DNA of 64,000 nucleotides. Origin: Symsagittifera roscoffensis. Taxonomy: Eukaryota > Xenacoelomorpha > Acoela > Convolutidae. This document shows positions 44,401 to 54,100 of this stretch, piece after piece. The stretch is from positions 60,830,759 to 60,894,758 of the forward strand of contig NC_087063.1 in NCBI RefSeq assembly GCF_963678635.1. The letters run 5' to 3'. The translations under genes were made by a program, and so were the position numbers. A model generated the notes under the pieces. It worked only from the letters and a program-made list of their open reading frames with translations, did not search any database and was not told the origin of the DNA. The number at the start of each line of letters is the position of its first letter. Position 1 is the first letter of the stretch.

Positions 44401-47400
44401 CAGGGCAGTGCGAGCGCTGCTCACATTGGGAGGACCGAGGCTGATGAAAGTGGACGGACATTATATCGATGTCCATGGCCCTTACCCGATTCTGATGAAC
44501 GTGGATGGCATCAATATCTACACGAAAGCTCACATAACTGATGCGAACGATCAGGTTGGCCGGATATACATTGGTCAAGAGGAGCTGAAGGTCAGACGAA
44601 TCGGACACAACGCGATGCTCGAACAAGATGCGGTGCATATTGGTTGCGAGGCCGATCTGGCCGCACACGTTCTGGACGTGCAGGGCAGACAACTTTCAGT
44701 AAAGGGACTGCTAGACACGGGAGCAGTGGTTAGTGTCATGCCAGTCAAAACTTGGACCGACATGGGTTTCGATAGGTCGGATCTCATACCGACAAACATC
44801 AGGTTGGCAGCTGCCAATCAGGGAGCGATCTATGTCGCCGGACGAACCCCGATCATCTCACTGCAGCTCGGTGGGAGACATCTTTGGATGAGCTTCCTAA
44901 TAGTAGAGAATTTGGATGAATCCGACCAGTTCATCCTAGGAAGGGATTTCGTTCGCAACTTTGACGTCACGATCGATCTCAATGACGGATTGATTAGGAT
45001 CAAGGATCCTGAGAGAAAGTATGAAAAAAGACCCCTTAATAAGATCTTAATTAATCAGGCCAAGGTGCCGATTTTTCTGGATCGAAAAGTTAGATTAAAA
45101 CCGAACCAAGCCGTAGTAGCGACGTTTAGGATGAGGAACTTGAATGAACTCAGCAATGACAGACAGGTGTGTCTGGTACCAAATCCAAACAGTAAAAGCT
45201 CGGCTATTTTAGGAAGAAGCTTCTCACTCACTCAGAGCGGACTGTGTGTGAGTGTGTTATTGAACACAGAAGCAACAACAAAGACAATACAGAGGGGAAA
45301 GAAACTTGGCTACGCTTTGCCTCTGAACACAGACTTTCTGAGTGTGGAGAACTTGAAGAAGTTTGATGTAACTAAATGTCCATTACATGCGAACCAAGAA
45401 TGTATAATGAAAAGAGTAATTGAATTGAAATCTTCTAGGAAATTGTTTTCAATGAAGTCGGAAACAGATGATGGGCTGTCTAGTTGTTCCAACTTTCCTG
45501 AGAGGCCGACGGAAGCAGAGTTAGCAGCGAATAGGCCTGTCCTACCTGAGATAGAACATCTGAAGGGTAAAATATCTGACAAGGAACTAGATTCACTCAG
45601 GGCGGTGCTAGATCGGAACGCAGACATTTTTTCAAAGCATAAGGCCGATATAGGTTGTTGCAATTTTGTAGAGCACGAGATTGAGATAGAAGAGGGCTCG
45701 GTACCTCATAGGGAAGGGGCGAGAAGAATGACCCCAAACAAGTCAGAAGCGTGTAGGAAGAAAAGTGAAATGTTAATGGAGTACGACATGATTGAGCCGT
45801 CGAAGTCCCCATGGGCTTGTGGCGTGGTCATGGCGAAAAAGAAAGGGGGACAACTCAGATTTTGTTGTGATTTCCGTTATCTGAACGCAGTGACTATAAA
45901 GGACGCATACCCGATTCCCCGCATCGATGAGAGCCTATCCAAGCTGGGAGACGCTAAGTTCTTCACGACGTTGGATTTGGGCTCCGCATTCTGGCAAGTG
46001 CCACTCAGAAAGCAAGATCGAGAGAAAACAGGTTTCGCGTGTGAGCTGGGACTGTTCCAGTGGAAGAGGATGCCATTCGGATTGTGCAACGCGACGGCCA
46101 CATTCCAGCGACTGATGGCCCAGGCACTCACGAGCGTCACTAAGAAATACGGGAATCTCATTATGTGTTATGTCGATGATGTCGTGATTGCAACACCAAC
46201 CTTAGAAGACCACATAGAAAGGTTGGAGGAGGTGTTTTCTTGCATGAAGCAGGCGGGTCTGAAATGCAAACCCTCTAAGTGTGAAATCCTCAGGGATTCC
46301 ATAAAGTATCTGGGCCGCCTGGTTGACAAACATGGAGTGAGACCAGATCCCGAAGCGGTTGAAGCAGTGCTGACCTGGAAGGCACCTAAGACAGATACAC
46401 AGCTGATGAGTTTTCTGGGATTCGCAAATTATTATCGAGAGTTCATCAAGGGGTATGCTGACAAGATATACCCCATGCAGAGGCTGATGAGAAACAAGGG
46501 CAAAAAGTTCACCTGGACTGATGAGGCACAAGTTTCATTTGAAAACATCAAGCGTGAACTTTGCGAGGCACCGGTCCTCGGCATGCCAACAGAGAAGGGA
46601 ATGTTCGTGCTGGACACGGATGCATCAGTGGTTGCGATATCGGGCATACTTCACCAGGAGCAGGAGTGGAACGGGAGAACGGTTCTTCGTCCGATAGCCT
46701 ACGGGAGTAAAGTCCTGAGTGATACTGAAATGAAGTACGGCGCACCAAAAGCGGAGATGTTTGCGGTGATCACTTTCGTGGAAAAATACAGGGCCTACTT
46801 GGGGAGTGCTCCCTTCAAGTTACGTGTGGATAATCGTGCCCTTGCCTGGCTGAAAACCTATTCGATGGACCAAAGCTATATTGGTCGTTGGATTGTGCGC
46901 CTGGATGGATACCACATGATCATAGAGCACCGTACCCGTGACAAGCACCAGAACGCAGATAGCCTCAGTAAAAAGACAGAATTTTATGAGCGCCTCGAGG
47001 AGAAGCAGGCTAACCAATCAGAGATCAAAGACGGGTTTTCCTTTCTGGACAAAGAAACCTACGATAAGCTGCCACTTACTAGGTGGTTAGACAAATCAGG
47101 ACATCCTATACCTGGACACCCTGACCTTCCAGTGGAGACGGCCGCGGAGATAAAGCTTTTAGCCAGAGGCGAACCCGTTCCGTTGGACCTGCTAGTCCGA
47201 TCCAACTTGGTACAGCAAGAACTGACCAGGCTGGGTATAAACAGCATCGCTTTATTGAATAAGACGGTGAACGTGGCGCCGGACGTCATGGGAAAACTCC
47301 GTGACTTGTTGGATAGGGAAGTGAATAGGCATGATCGTGAATGGATGGAGACCATGCAGAGGTTGACTGTCACCGAGAGAACAGAGAAGAGGCCAGTTTC

Positions 47401-50400
47401 CATTCACAGCCGAGGCGTTGAACGGGATTGCAGGTCGATCGTCAACCAGCTGGTGACCTCGATGCCGAAAGAAGTATTGTTGAGAACTTCGTTCACTGAA
47501 TATGGAACATCGAATCAAAACCAAGCTACTGAGGAGGTCAGGATCAGGTCGAAATCTAGCTTCACGAGGAGAGTGCACTTCACGGATGCAAAAGAGGAAT
47601 ACGGGCCAAGCCCAGATTGTTCGTCCATGGACGAGACAATGTCCGGGGAGTCTGACACCTTCGAGCCAGTCAAGGACGTCTCCTCTGATGAGTCAGACAC
47701 CTTTGAGCCCGTGCAGGACGACTTGTCCGGGGAGAGGTTGACTAGACCACCTAGGGGCAGAATTTTGTCCGGGGAGTCGGGTTCAAAGCGACCGATGGAC
47801 AGAGTTTTGTCCGGGGAGTCAAGAAACATCTCAGACAACTTGGAATATGATGTTGAGGAATCAGTCGACTCAAGTGGTGACTCGAGACCCCAGTCCTGGG
47901 ACAACACGTCTGAAACAACTTCCAATTCCGATGTGTCAGAGATCGCAATCCACTCCTTATTGGTAGACTGGAAGCAGCGTGGGCTGGACCGAGAAACACA
48001 TCAGGATCCAGACAGGGACAGATACACCTCAGATGAAGAGGGCACTGTGGTAGATAATGCCGCAGACGAGCTCGAGCTGATAGCAGTTTCAAAACGCCCA
48101 ACCAGATTGCTGCCACATGGTACGGTCGTCCGTACCAATCTGGAACCATCTGTGCAAGAAGCGACGCCTTTGAAAAAGATATGGTGTGTCAAGTTGATGG
48201 ACGATGCTCATGCTCCGGAGATAATGAGTGGGCAAATGAACGTGGTGAAGACGTATTTGAAAGCCAGGTACAGGCTGTCGGATCTCCTGAGGGCTCAACG
48301 AAATGATAGAATGACGAGCAGTCTGAAAAGATGGATCGAGAATGGAGCACCTGACAAGGGAGACTTGGAAGAAGACAGCTACAAAATCCTGAAGCAATTT
48401 TACCTGAAGAGGAAAGACTTGTTGTACCTGAATAAGGACGGAATCGTAGCCTGTAAGCGCAAGGAGGAGGACAAGGTCCTTTATAAATACAATTCAATAG
48501 TGTTACCACAGTTGTACCAGACCGAATTGCTCTTTCGCTCACATGATCAGATGGGACATCAAGGCGTGGACAAAGTGTATAACAGGATACAAAAACGATT
48601 CGAATGGCCGGGATTGAAGAAGGCTTGTGAGAAATGGATAGCCGCATGCCTGTCTTGTCAACAGGCAAAGGATCCCAGGAAACTAAGGTTCCCCCTACAG
48701 TCAATAGAATCGTCAGGTTTCAACGAAGTGGTGCAAATTGATCATCAGAAAATCTGCATGACAGCAACGGGCTATAATCAGGTGCTGGTAATGATCGACC
48801 ATTTTACGAAGTATGCGGAGGCAGCACCCTGCATGACAGCATCGGCAGAAGAAACATGCGATCATTTGATAAACGTGTGGATAGCAAGGCATGGCTGCCC
48901 CATCACGTTCCAATCGGACAATGGCAAAGCATTCGTAGGCGATCTCACAAAAGAGTTAATGAAAAGGTCGCAGGTAGCTCAGGCCCACTCGACCACTTAT
49001 CACCCGCAAACGAATGGCCTAGTCGAGAGGCAGAATCGCACACTGGTATCCATGTTGAGAGTCTACTGCTCACGCTACATGGATGACTGGGACAAGCACT
49101 TGCCGCAAGTGATGGGTGCTTACAACAGCACGGAGCATTCCACCACGGGAATAAGTCCACATATGATGCTGACGGGTCACGAAAATGCACTCCCATTAAC
49201 GTTCTTCTACCCTGAATATGAAGGGAAGGGGACAGCACCGCAAACGTACGTGCGGGACGTTATTAGAAGACAGCAGGACCTTAATGACTTATGCAGGAGG
49301 AATACGCAACAGGCGCAAATTAGACAAAAAAGGAGGTTTGATAAAAGAACAGCCGATGCAAAAGCCTACTCAGTTGGCGATTACGTCTGGGTGTTCCAGG
49401 AAGTGGTTCCACCAAAAGGAACCAAGAAACTATTAAAGAAATGGCGTGGTCCATTTCAGATAACAGAGGTGCATCAAGGAGGTCGTTTTTATCGGCTGAG
49501 CACTGGAAGAGCGGCTCATTACGAGAATATCAAACCGCACAATGCCTCGTCAGAGGATTGGTGCATCCCAGCGGACATGCAAGAGGGAGACTATTTAATT
49601 GTGGATCCTGCTTGTGAAGTGAATGAGAGGGGTACTCGCGACAAGAACGACGGGAATGAGGTGGTGGACGATTGCGATCTACCACTGGATCTCGAGTTGA
49701 CTGAGCGAGTAGAGGTGGACGATGAAACTCTACCCTATGCCGAAGAAGACTGGGATTGCCCGGAACAAACCGAAATTGACAAAGGAATACAGCCTGACTT
49801 TCCTCTCACCATGGAAACACGCCAAAGCAAGAAAGGAAAAAACCAGAAGAAATACAATCCGTATGGCGAGGACTTCGTTGTAGACAGGATAGTAGTGAGT
49901 GATGTCATAGACTCGCTGGTGGGACTGGACGAAGTGGCGATGCTAGGGGAAATCGACCTTGTGAACGATATGGATCAAGATTGGATCGACGATCGATCAG
50001 AACCGGAAGTGGAGTTCGAACCAGAAGCGGAACAGACTCATGAGCAAGAACTAACAAACTTGCGCGTGCTCGAATGGCTCCACGATCTGCCGACAGATCC
50101 AAAAGAGGCGATCCTGACGATTCAGGACGTCGATAGAGACGGCGTCAAATACATCAGTCATGACAATACCGAGTCCAACTGGGTCGCCCCAGATGGTCCT
50201 CTACGTGTTCCACAATCCAACCTCGGTCTCCTAGACTTTGGGCGATCGACGGGGACGTCGATGGATATTTTTGTCCGGGGAGTGGGGGTAGGACTCACCC
50301 ACACCGAAAACCTCATAATAAAAAAATTGAAATCGGCAAGAGAAACCGGAGAACTAGAGACAGAGGGCGAGAATGCTAAGAAACCACCTTTTGGACGAAT

Positions 50401-50890
50401 CTTTGAATCGTATTTTGATCTACCGAACCACTATTCGAACAATATCGTCATAACGGACAGCGATTTCATACTCACGGAACGCACGTGCGCCATAGCGATA
50501 ACTGCGGACGTAAGCTTCAAAACAGCACTAGCGGCCGACTTTAAAAGAGAGTACAAGAATATCGAGTTTTTGTGGAAACAGAGGCCGGGTGTAGGAGGAA
50601 TGATAGCGTTGCCCCCTGTTGCATCACAGATACCAGGGAAATATTTGTGTTTTTTGGTTACGAAAACTACTGATAGGCAACACGTGAATCCGGAGAGCTT
50701 GGTATTGGCCTTGACTCGACTTAGGGATTTCCTGGTTGAGAGAGGTGTGACCTCTCTCTCGTTGCCAGTATACGATCCTAATAGGGGAAAGCTACACCCT
50801 AGAGAGTTGTACGCTCTTGTGCATGTGATATTTTCAGAGACTGACATAGAAGTTTACTTACATAAAAAATACTATCTGAGTATATGCTAA
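41408..50890 (+). CDS. ORF1: Gag-Pol polyprotein with C-terminal macro-like domain
   Basis: 3160 aa in one frame, counted from the first ATG (41408, A at -3); the frame is open a little upstream but without an ATG. Domains: Ser-rich N-terminus; coiled coil about 297-412; Gag capsid-like region about 541-705; two CX2CX4HX4C zinc knuckles (C741-C754, C793-C806); retropepsin with DTGA at D1103 and ILGRDF; RT about 1430-1690 with YVDD at 1588; RNase H about 1722-1856 (LDTDAS; D1738). A 510-aa linker with SGES repeats follows. Integrase has H2379, H2384, C2414, C2417 and the DDE triad D2445, D2504, E2540 (35 residues between the last two), then GPY/F at about 2678-2690. An acidic tail is followed by a macro-like domain at about 3017-3160. 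It should copy and integrate the element; protease would cut the chain. No frameshift separates Gag from Pol, which is unusual but known. Confidence 0.93.
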   Translation: MQRRDSLGSTTKIPKLSKGSTRKFRTRRSQTSFSSASDAFAEDESTKGQPDLSVSEMKLRSEKNLDGNQRRSAEAEPASETLVDPFGEGERTLIRPDFEPDEVLEREEAERTEETSERPEVEPREEVLYRGMSKSETKSYKWRKEPSHLTSAHSSLAKQSNNAMMSSMSPGEEQTFSKAKKSWKSLYDERMASLPTVGLTSSDDYPEITHPDVNFTPCPRNDMSRKASSTSPTRPMSDGITMGASSTFDRLMTSMSKLRGGASSSTRLQPPLTSSSLGLTPSFGATGDISDMFAGVMNGLDELRRDMTKRIDQVDERAHKGQENLRDELTHVKSQARVDQAQLIRNTDQCLAESLAQAKKESEEREARMTREIERLLNDHDNTYAQTMTSLEKRLNAKSDLMMRKLDAILNGSSWQEHSNSRERSRHANVADGTGNSARAQQSSRTNYEHRNKEWPRAAPQRPGWTNPVPPEADATPETRLPTVPQVSSVPDLTTVSQDTTMYASMFEPLNRSLETFITKLSKSTERGERSRRTLKKPKSYKDESDGCIDTWIEVMKLHFEEENLSKKQECSALTSNLEGTALNCVMAKRANERDSARKIFDILLNRFGSGVQGHQAMVKFEKRRQRDEESIDKFLDDLELLRRRSNPDERISERNLAIASKFMDGVRSEELKTMLATHFTLSLDQVPTPDDLRMKSCEYILIKPRAQNRYSNYGNYSGTNTGANSSWYKPRDDMDKRRSCANCGSMDHHVSACSAYKQNMKAIGYFLEDADATDEDHEEYVKGLIMKYGPRCFFCNLEGHFKSDCTQFWDAVADAKHPRHEEALAGVKASRARLMNEAESRRKETTPSTFTTKKVKTWPDEVVASNLETESSSPLKVDYGLAARTALQNVKQDLATKEVEQWVRSELESTDLRESLNVVGKATKAEDKEEPEKKGLKLNVISGKTFGMTKAGTKIMSIISVAGHQVVKNLSEPSEITLVHLDIYADYLKEKDPKLDSRAVRALLTLGGPRLMKVDGHYIDVHGPYPILMNVDGINIYTKAHITDANDQVGRIYIGQEELKVRRIGHNAMLEQDAVHIGCEADLAAHVLDVQGRQLSVKGLLDTGAVVSVMPVKTWTDMGFDRSDLIPTNIRLAAANQGAIYVAGRTPIISLQLGGRHLWMSFLIVENLDESDQFILGRDFVRNFDVTIDLNDGLIRIKDPERKYEKRPLNKILINQAKVPIFLDRKVRLKPNQAVVATFRMRNLNELSNDRQVCLVPNPNSKSSAILGRSFSLTQSGLCVSVLLNTEATTKTIQRGKKLGYALPLNTDFLSVENLKKFDVTKCPLHANQECIMKRVIELKSSRKLFSMKSETDDGLSSCSNFPERPTEAELAANRPVLPEIEHLKGKISDKELDSLRAVLDRNADIFSKHKADIGCCNFVEHEIEIEEGSVPHREGARRMTPNKSEACRKKSEMLMEYDMIEPSKSPWACGVVMAKKKGGQLRFCCDFRYLNAVTIKDAYPIPRIDESLSKLGDAKFFTTLDLGSAFWQVPLRKQDREKTGFACELGLFQWKRMPFGLCNATATFQRLMAQALTSVTKKYGNLIMCYVDDVVIATPTLEDHIERLEEVFSCMKQAGLKCKPSKCEILRDSIKYLGRLVDKHGVRPDPEAVEAVLTWKAPKTDTQLMSFLGFANYYREFIKGYADKIYPMQRLMRNKGKKFTWTDEAQVSFENIKRELCEAPVLGMPTEKGMFVLDTDASVVAISGILHQEQEWNGRTVLRPIAYGSKVLSDTEMKYGAPKAEMFAVITFVEKYRAYLGSAPFKLRVDNRALAWLKTYSMDQSYIGRWIVRLDGYHMIIEHRTRDKHQNADSLSKKTEFYERLEEKQANQSEIKDGFSFLDKETYDKLPLTRWLDKSGHPIPGHPDLPVETAAEIKLLARGEPVPLDLLVRSNLVQQELTRLGINSIALLNKTVNVAPDVMGKLRDLLDREVNRHDREWMETMQRLTVTERTEKRPVSIHSRGVERDCRSIVNQLVTSMPKEVLLRTSFTEYGTSNQNQATEEVRIRSKSSFTRRVHFTDAKEEYGPSPDCSSMDETMSGESDTFEPVKDVSSDESDTFEPVQDDLSGERLTRPPRGRILSGESGSKRPMDRVLSGESRNISDNLEYDVEESVDSSGDSRPQSWDNTSETTSNSDVSEIAIHSLLVDWKQRGLDRETHQDPDRDRYTSDEEGTVVDNAADELELIAVSKRPTRLLPHGTVVRTNLEPSVQEATPLKKIWCVKLMDDAHAPEIMSGQMNVVKTYLKARYRLSDLLRAQRNDRMTSSLKRWIENGAPDKGDLEEDSYKILKQFYLKRKDLLYLNKDGIVACKRKEEDKVLYKYNSIVLPQLYQTELLFRSHDQMGHQGVDKVYNRIQKRFEWPGLKKACEKWIAACLSCQQAKDPRKLRFPLQSIESSGFNEVVQIDHQKICMTATGYNQVLVMIDHFTKYAEAAPCMTASAEETCDHLINVWIARHGCPITFQSDNGKAFVGDLTKELMKRSQVAQAHSTTYHPQTNGLVERQNRTLVSMLRVYCSRYMDDWDKHLPQVMGAYNSTEHSTTGISPHMMLTGHENALPLTFFYPEYEGKGTAPQTYVRDVIRRQQDLNDLCRRNTQQAQIRQKRRFDKRTADAKAYSVGDYVWVFQEVVPPKGTKKLLKKWRGPFQITEVHQGGRFYRLSTGRAAHYENIKPHNASSEDWCIPADMQEGDYLIVDPACEVNERGTRDKNDGNEVVDDCDLPLDLELTERVEVDDETLPYAEEDWDCPEQTEIDKGIQPDFPLTMETRQSKKGKNQKKYNPYGEDFVVDRIVVSDVIDSLVGLDEVAMLGEIDLVNDMDQDWIDDRSEPEVEFEPEAEQTHEQELTNLRVLEWLHDLPTDPKEAILTIQDVDRDGVKYISHDNTESNWVAPDGPLRVPQSNLGLLDFGRSTGTSMDIFVRGVGVGLTHTENLIIKKLKSARETGELETEGENAKKPPFGRIFESYFDLPNHYSNNIVITDSDFILTERTCAIAITADVSFKTALAADFKREYKNIEFLWKQRPGVGGMIALPPVASQIPGKYLCFLVTKTTDRQHVNPESLVLALTRLRDFLVERGVTSLSLPVYDPNRGKLHPRELYALVHVIFSETDIEVYLHKKYYLSIC

Positions 50891-51181
50891 GGATTGCGCT
50901 CGGCGATAAGTGGTTTTTGTTAAGTTATTCGATAGGAATTAGAGTCAAGTTTTAGGTTAGGTTAGGTTTTAGGAACAGTATTAGGGATTAGGTTTTTATG
51001 TGATAGTATAGGTGTTTGATGTTTATGTGTTTATGTTATGTTATTGTTATGATATGTTTTATGTTTGTGTCATCAAGGTGACAGCGCACATTTGTGCCAC
51101 TCTGACAAAGGTAAAGGTGGACGATCCACCTTGGTGCTAAAATTTTAAATCAGAATTGAAAAAGAGAATCTGATACCCCCT
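50891..51181 (+). other. ORF1-ORF2 spacer with a candidate splice acceptor
   Basis: 291 bp, T-rich with GGTTAGGTTAGG and GTTATG words. AATTTTAAATCAG at 51141-51153 looks like a 3' splice site. The ORF2 frame is open from 51149, so splicing there would extend ORF2 by a few codons upstream of its ATG. Confidence 0.45.
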
Positions 51182-54100
51182 ATGCTCTTGGCAGGTCTGA
51201 CCGTTACCGCCACAAGGTCGAAGAAGACGGCGCGAACCCTGGCAGACACTAAGTTAGAAATGGAAGTAATCAGTCAATGTGGATCTGGAGGACTTGAAGA
51301 TTATAGGCCCTCGCGAATCAACATGGCCAAGTTGAAACTGGAAGATCAACTCGACGTGGTCGAGTACAGTCGAATAACTGTGCCGGAATCGGTCCACATG
51401 GGAGATCCGGCAGGGGGTTATGTGGAGATGTTAAAAGCGAGGAACTCTGCGAGAGGGCACCTGATGGCTTGGAGCGAGAAGAGAGCCATGCAAGAATACT
51501 TGAAGGGGCTTACGGAGAACTCTAACTTCAATCGAAGAGAGTATGGCACAGTAATGTCATCAGAAGCGAACGAAATTGGATTGGAAAAACTGCTAGAAAT
51601 TTCTTGGAGGGCGGCCCTCCAGAAATACTTCGATGAGACGATGAATGCACCTGCTACTGTGGCAGCATACCTGGCTCATCCTTGCGTGAGAACTGATCTG
51701 CAAGTACGACTGGCTTGGTGCTTGATGGGCATCAAAAAGGCGGAGTATGAAGCCAGTAATGACTCGAAATCACGAGAACAGGAGCTAGAGTTAATGGAAG
51801 CTCTACGAGCATTGATTTCGAAAGACGATTCAGCGATAGCATGGGCTAAGCGTAAGGATGCCCTTTGCTTTGTCAGGTTCGTGGTGGATCGCATCCCCAG
51901 TCCTGTGTTGGGAGAATGTATAAAGATCATTCGGCAAAAGGGAGTTGATTGCGAAAGGAACTTCCTTAGGGCACTCCTAGAGCTATATCAGGACATGCCA
52001 TTGACCGTGCCAAGCAAGGAGTCGAATGATATGGAAAGCTATCGCAAGTTGGAAGAGGTGAGAAGATACTCCAACAAAGAATTGAGAGTCAGCAGAGACT
52101 TGATTGAAGCGGCCAGAGGACAAAAGGAGTTTGCAACACTAGGGAAACTGAAGTCGTTCCAATATGTGTCTGGCATACCGGGGATGGCGTATAATCCCTT
52201 CGTGAACGAAGAAGCCAGGGAAGCATACTTCGACTATGAGCAAGTCACAGTGCTCAACTTCTGGGTTGAACGAATTAAGGAAATCGGAATGCTGATGGTG
52301 GAACAACCCAAGCTGGGAATTATTTTGGAAGAACGAGTGGTCGAACCCTCGATTCCCGAGCTAAAAGGGCAAGTGAGTTTTGATTGTGGTTCTTGGGACG
52401 GTCCCTTGAAAACTAGTCTAGTAGTGATGTGGGAACTCATGAAGCCTTCCTGGTGTCCCCATCCTAACGCAGGCTTAATCTGGGACATGACCGCGGATGT
52501 CATGTTAGAACGGGATGATGATGCGAGTTTACATGATCTGGCCATGATACATCACCTGCTGGCCATGAGATTGACGAAGAGGAAGAGCAACCCATCCACT
52601 GAGCTGTCCGAGGAAGGTACATCGAGTAATTGGTTGAAGCAAGGCACATGCTTGGCTCAACACAGTGGGATGGAAGGACATGTTTGTAACATGGGACACT
52701 GCCTGATTACGCTGAGCGAGCAGCATCGACAACTGGCACGATTGTATGGAAGATTGAGCATGTCAGATAAGAGTGCCATGGAGTTGGTCGCGGACTGCCA
52801 TGGGGTGACGGACGTAAACCTGGTCACAGCCTTGGGATTTTGTAGCATGACGAGTTCGATAGAATCGCTCGAGCGCTTGGAGCGTGCCCATGAGCTAGTG
52901 ACGTCCCTCAGCGTGGAAATATTCCCTGGAGCATTACAGACAGAGCAAAAGATTGGAGGCTGGCGAGAAGCCCTAGAGAATGAAATGAATCTGAAGGATA
53001 GTGAGGCCTATCACAGACCTACTGGTTCAAAATATATGGTGGGTTCAAGCTCCGCGCCATATTGTAATAGCAAGTATCCAACGCACATGGTAGTGATGGA
53101 TGCGAGGACGCAACAAGTGTTAGTTGACCAACTTTTCTCTGTGCCAAAGTGCGTGAGGTTGGCCAGAATGTCAGAGAGGTCATATGACTTGTTGGCAAAG
53201 ATCTTTCGGGCAGTCCCGAAGAGATCCGAGGGCGAGTTGCAAGACGTTGTGGGTGAAGAGTTCATGAGACTGAACGAAGGCAACGTGAGTGAGTTCCAGA
53301 AGCAGAAAGCGAGTGGAGCGTTACCTACTGAATTCCCCACCATAGAAGAGAAAGACGATTTACATAGAATTCTGATGGAAGTGGAACCGTTGCTGGGAGC
53401 CTCAGGGTATCGGACTCGAAGGAACATAGTGAGAACCCATGGGGAGTATCCTTGCCACTGCTTGGCGCAGACGTTGTGGTACCCCAAACGCGGGAATCTG
53501 ATCCTAGTATGGGACGTGGAGGAGTTGTACTCCACGGGGTTGCCCGATCAGAATCAACAAGTGTCAATCGTGGTGGTTAGCGCCATGCTAGCAGTGAGAT
53601 GGTTGGAGGCTAACGCGGACACAAACCAGCAGGAGACGGCCGTGCCGACTCCTGAGCAGTTGAGCAACGTGAAGATGAGTCATGAATTGGATCTTTTCAG
53701 AACTACCTGCAAGGTTCTGAGAATACCTAAAGCCATTGAAAGAATATGGTCAAGACAAAGATTGATGCCTTGGTTCCGTGCAGTGATGACATCTTGGATG
53801 TATGAACGCGCGAAGCGTCACATGTCAAGGAACACGGAAGCCTATCAATCTTTCCAGCTAGACATAGGACCAGGAGCCTATAAGAGAGCTTTCCTGACGC
53901 ATAGAAACGCGGTCACCACGGCGGTGAAGCGGGTAGCTGGAGCGCCGTGTGTTACTGAAGATGAGAAGAAAGAGGTCTTAAGAGCTGACCTAGAACGAAA
54001 CGTGAGCCTATGTCTTCACAACAGCTTTTGCAGGAACCGGGAGCAGAAGGTGAATGTGGACTTGCTACCTTGTTGCAAACCGAGGCTGTTGGAACAGGAG

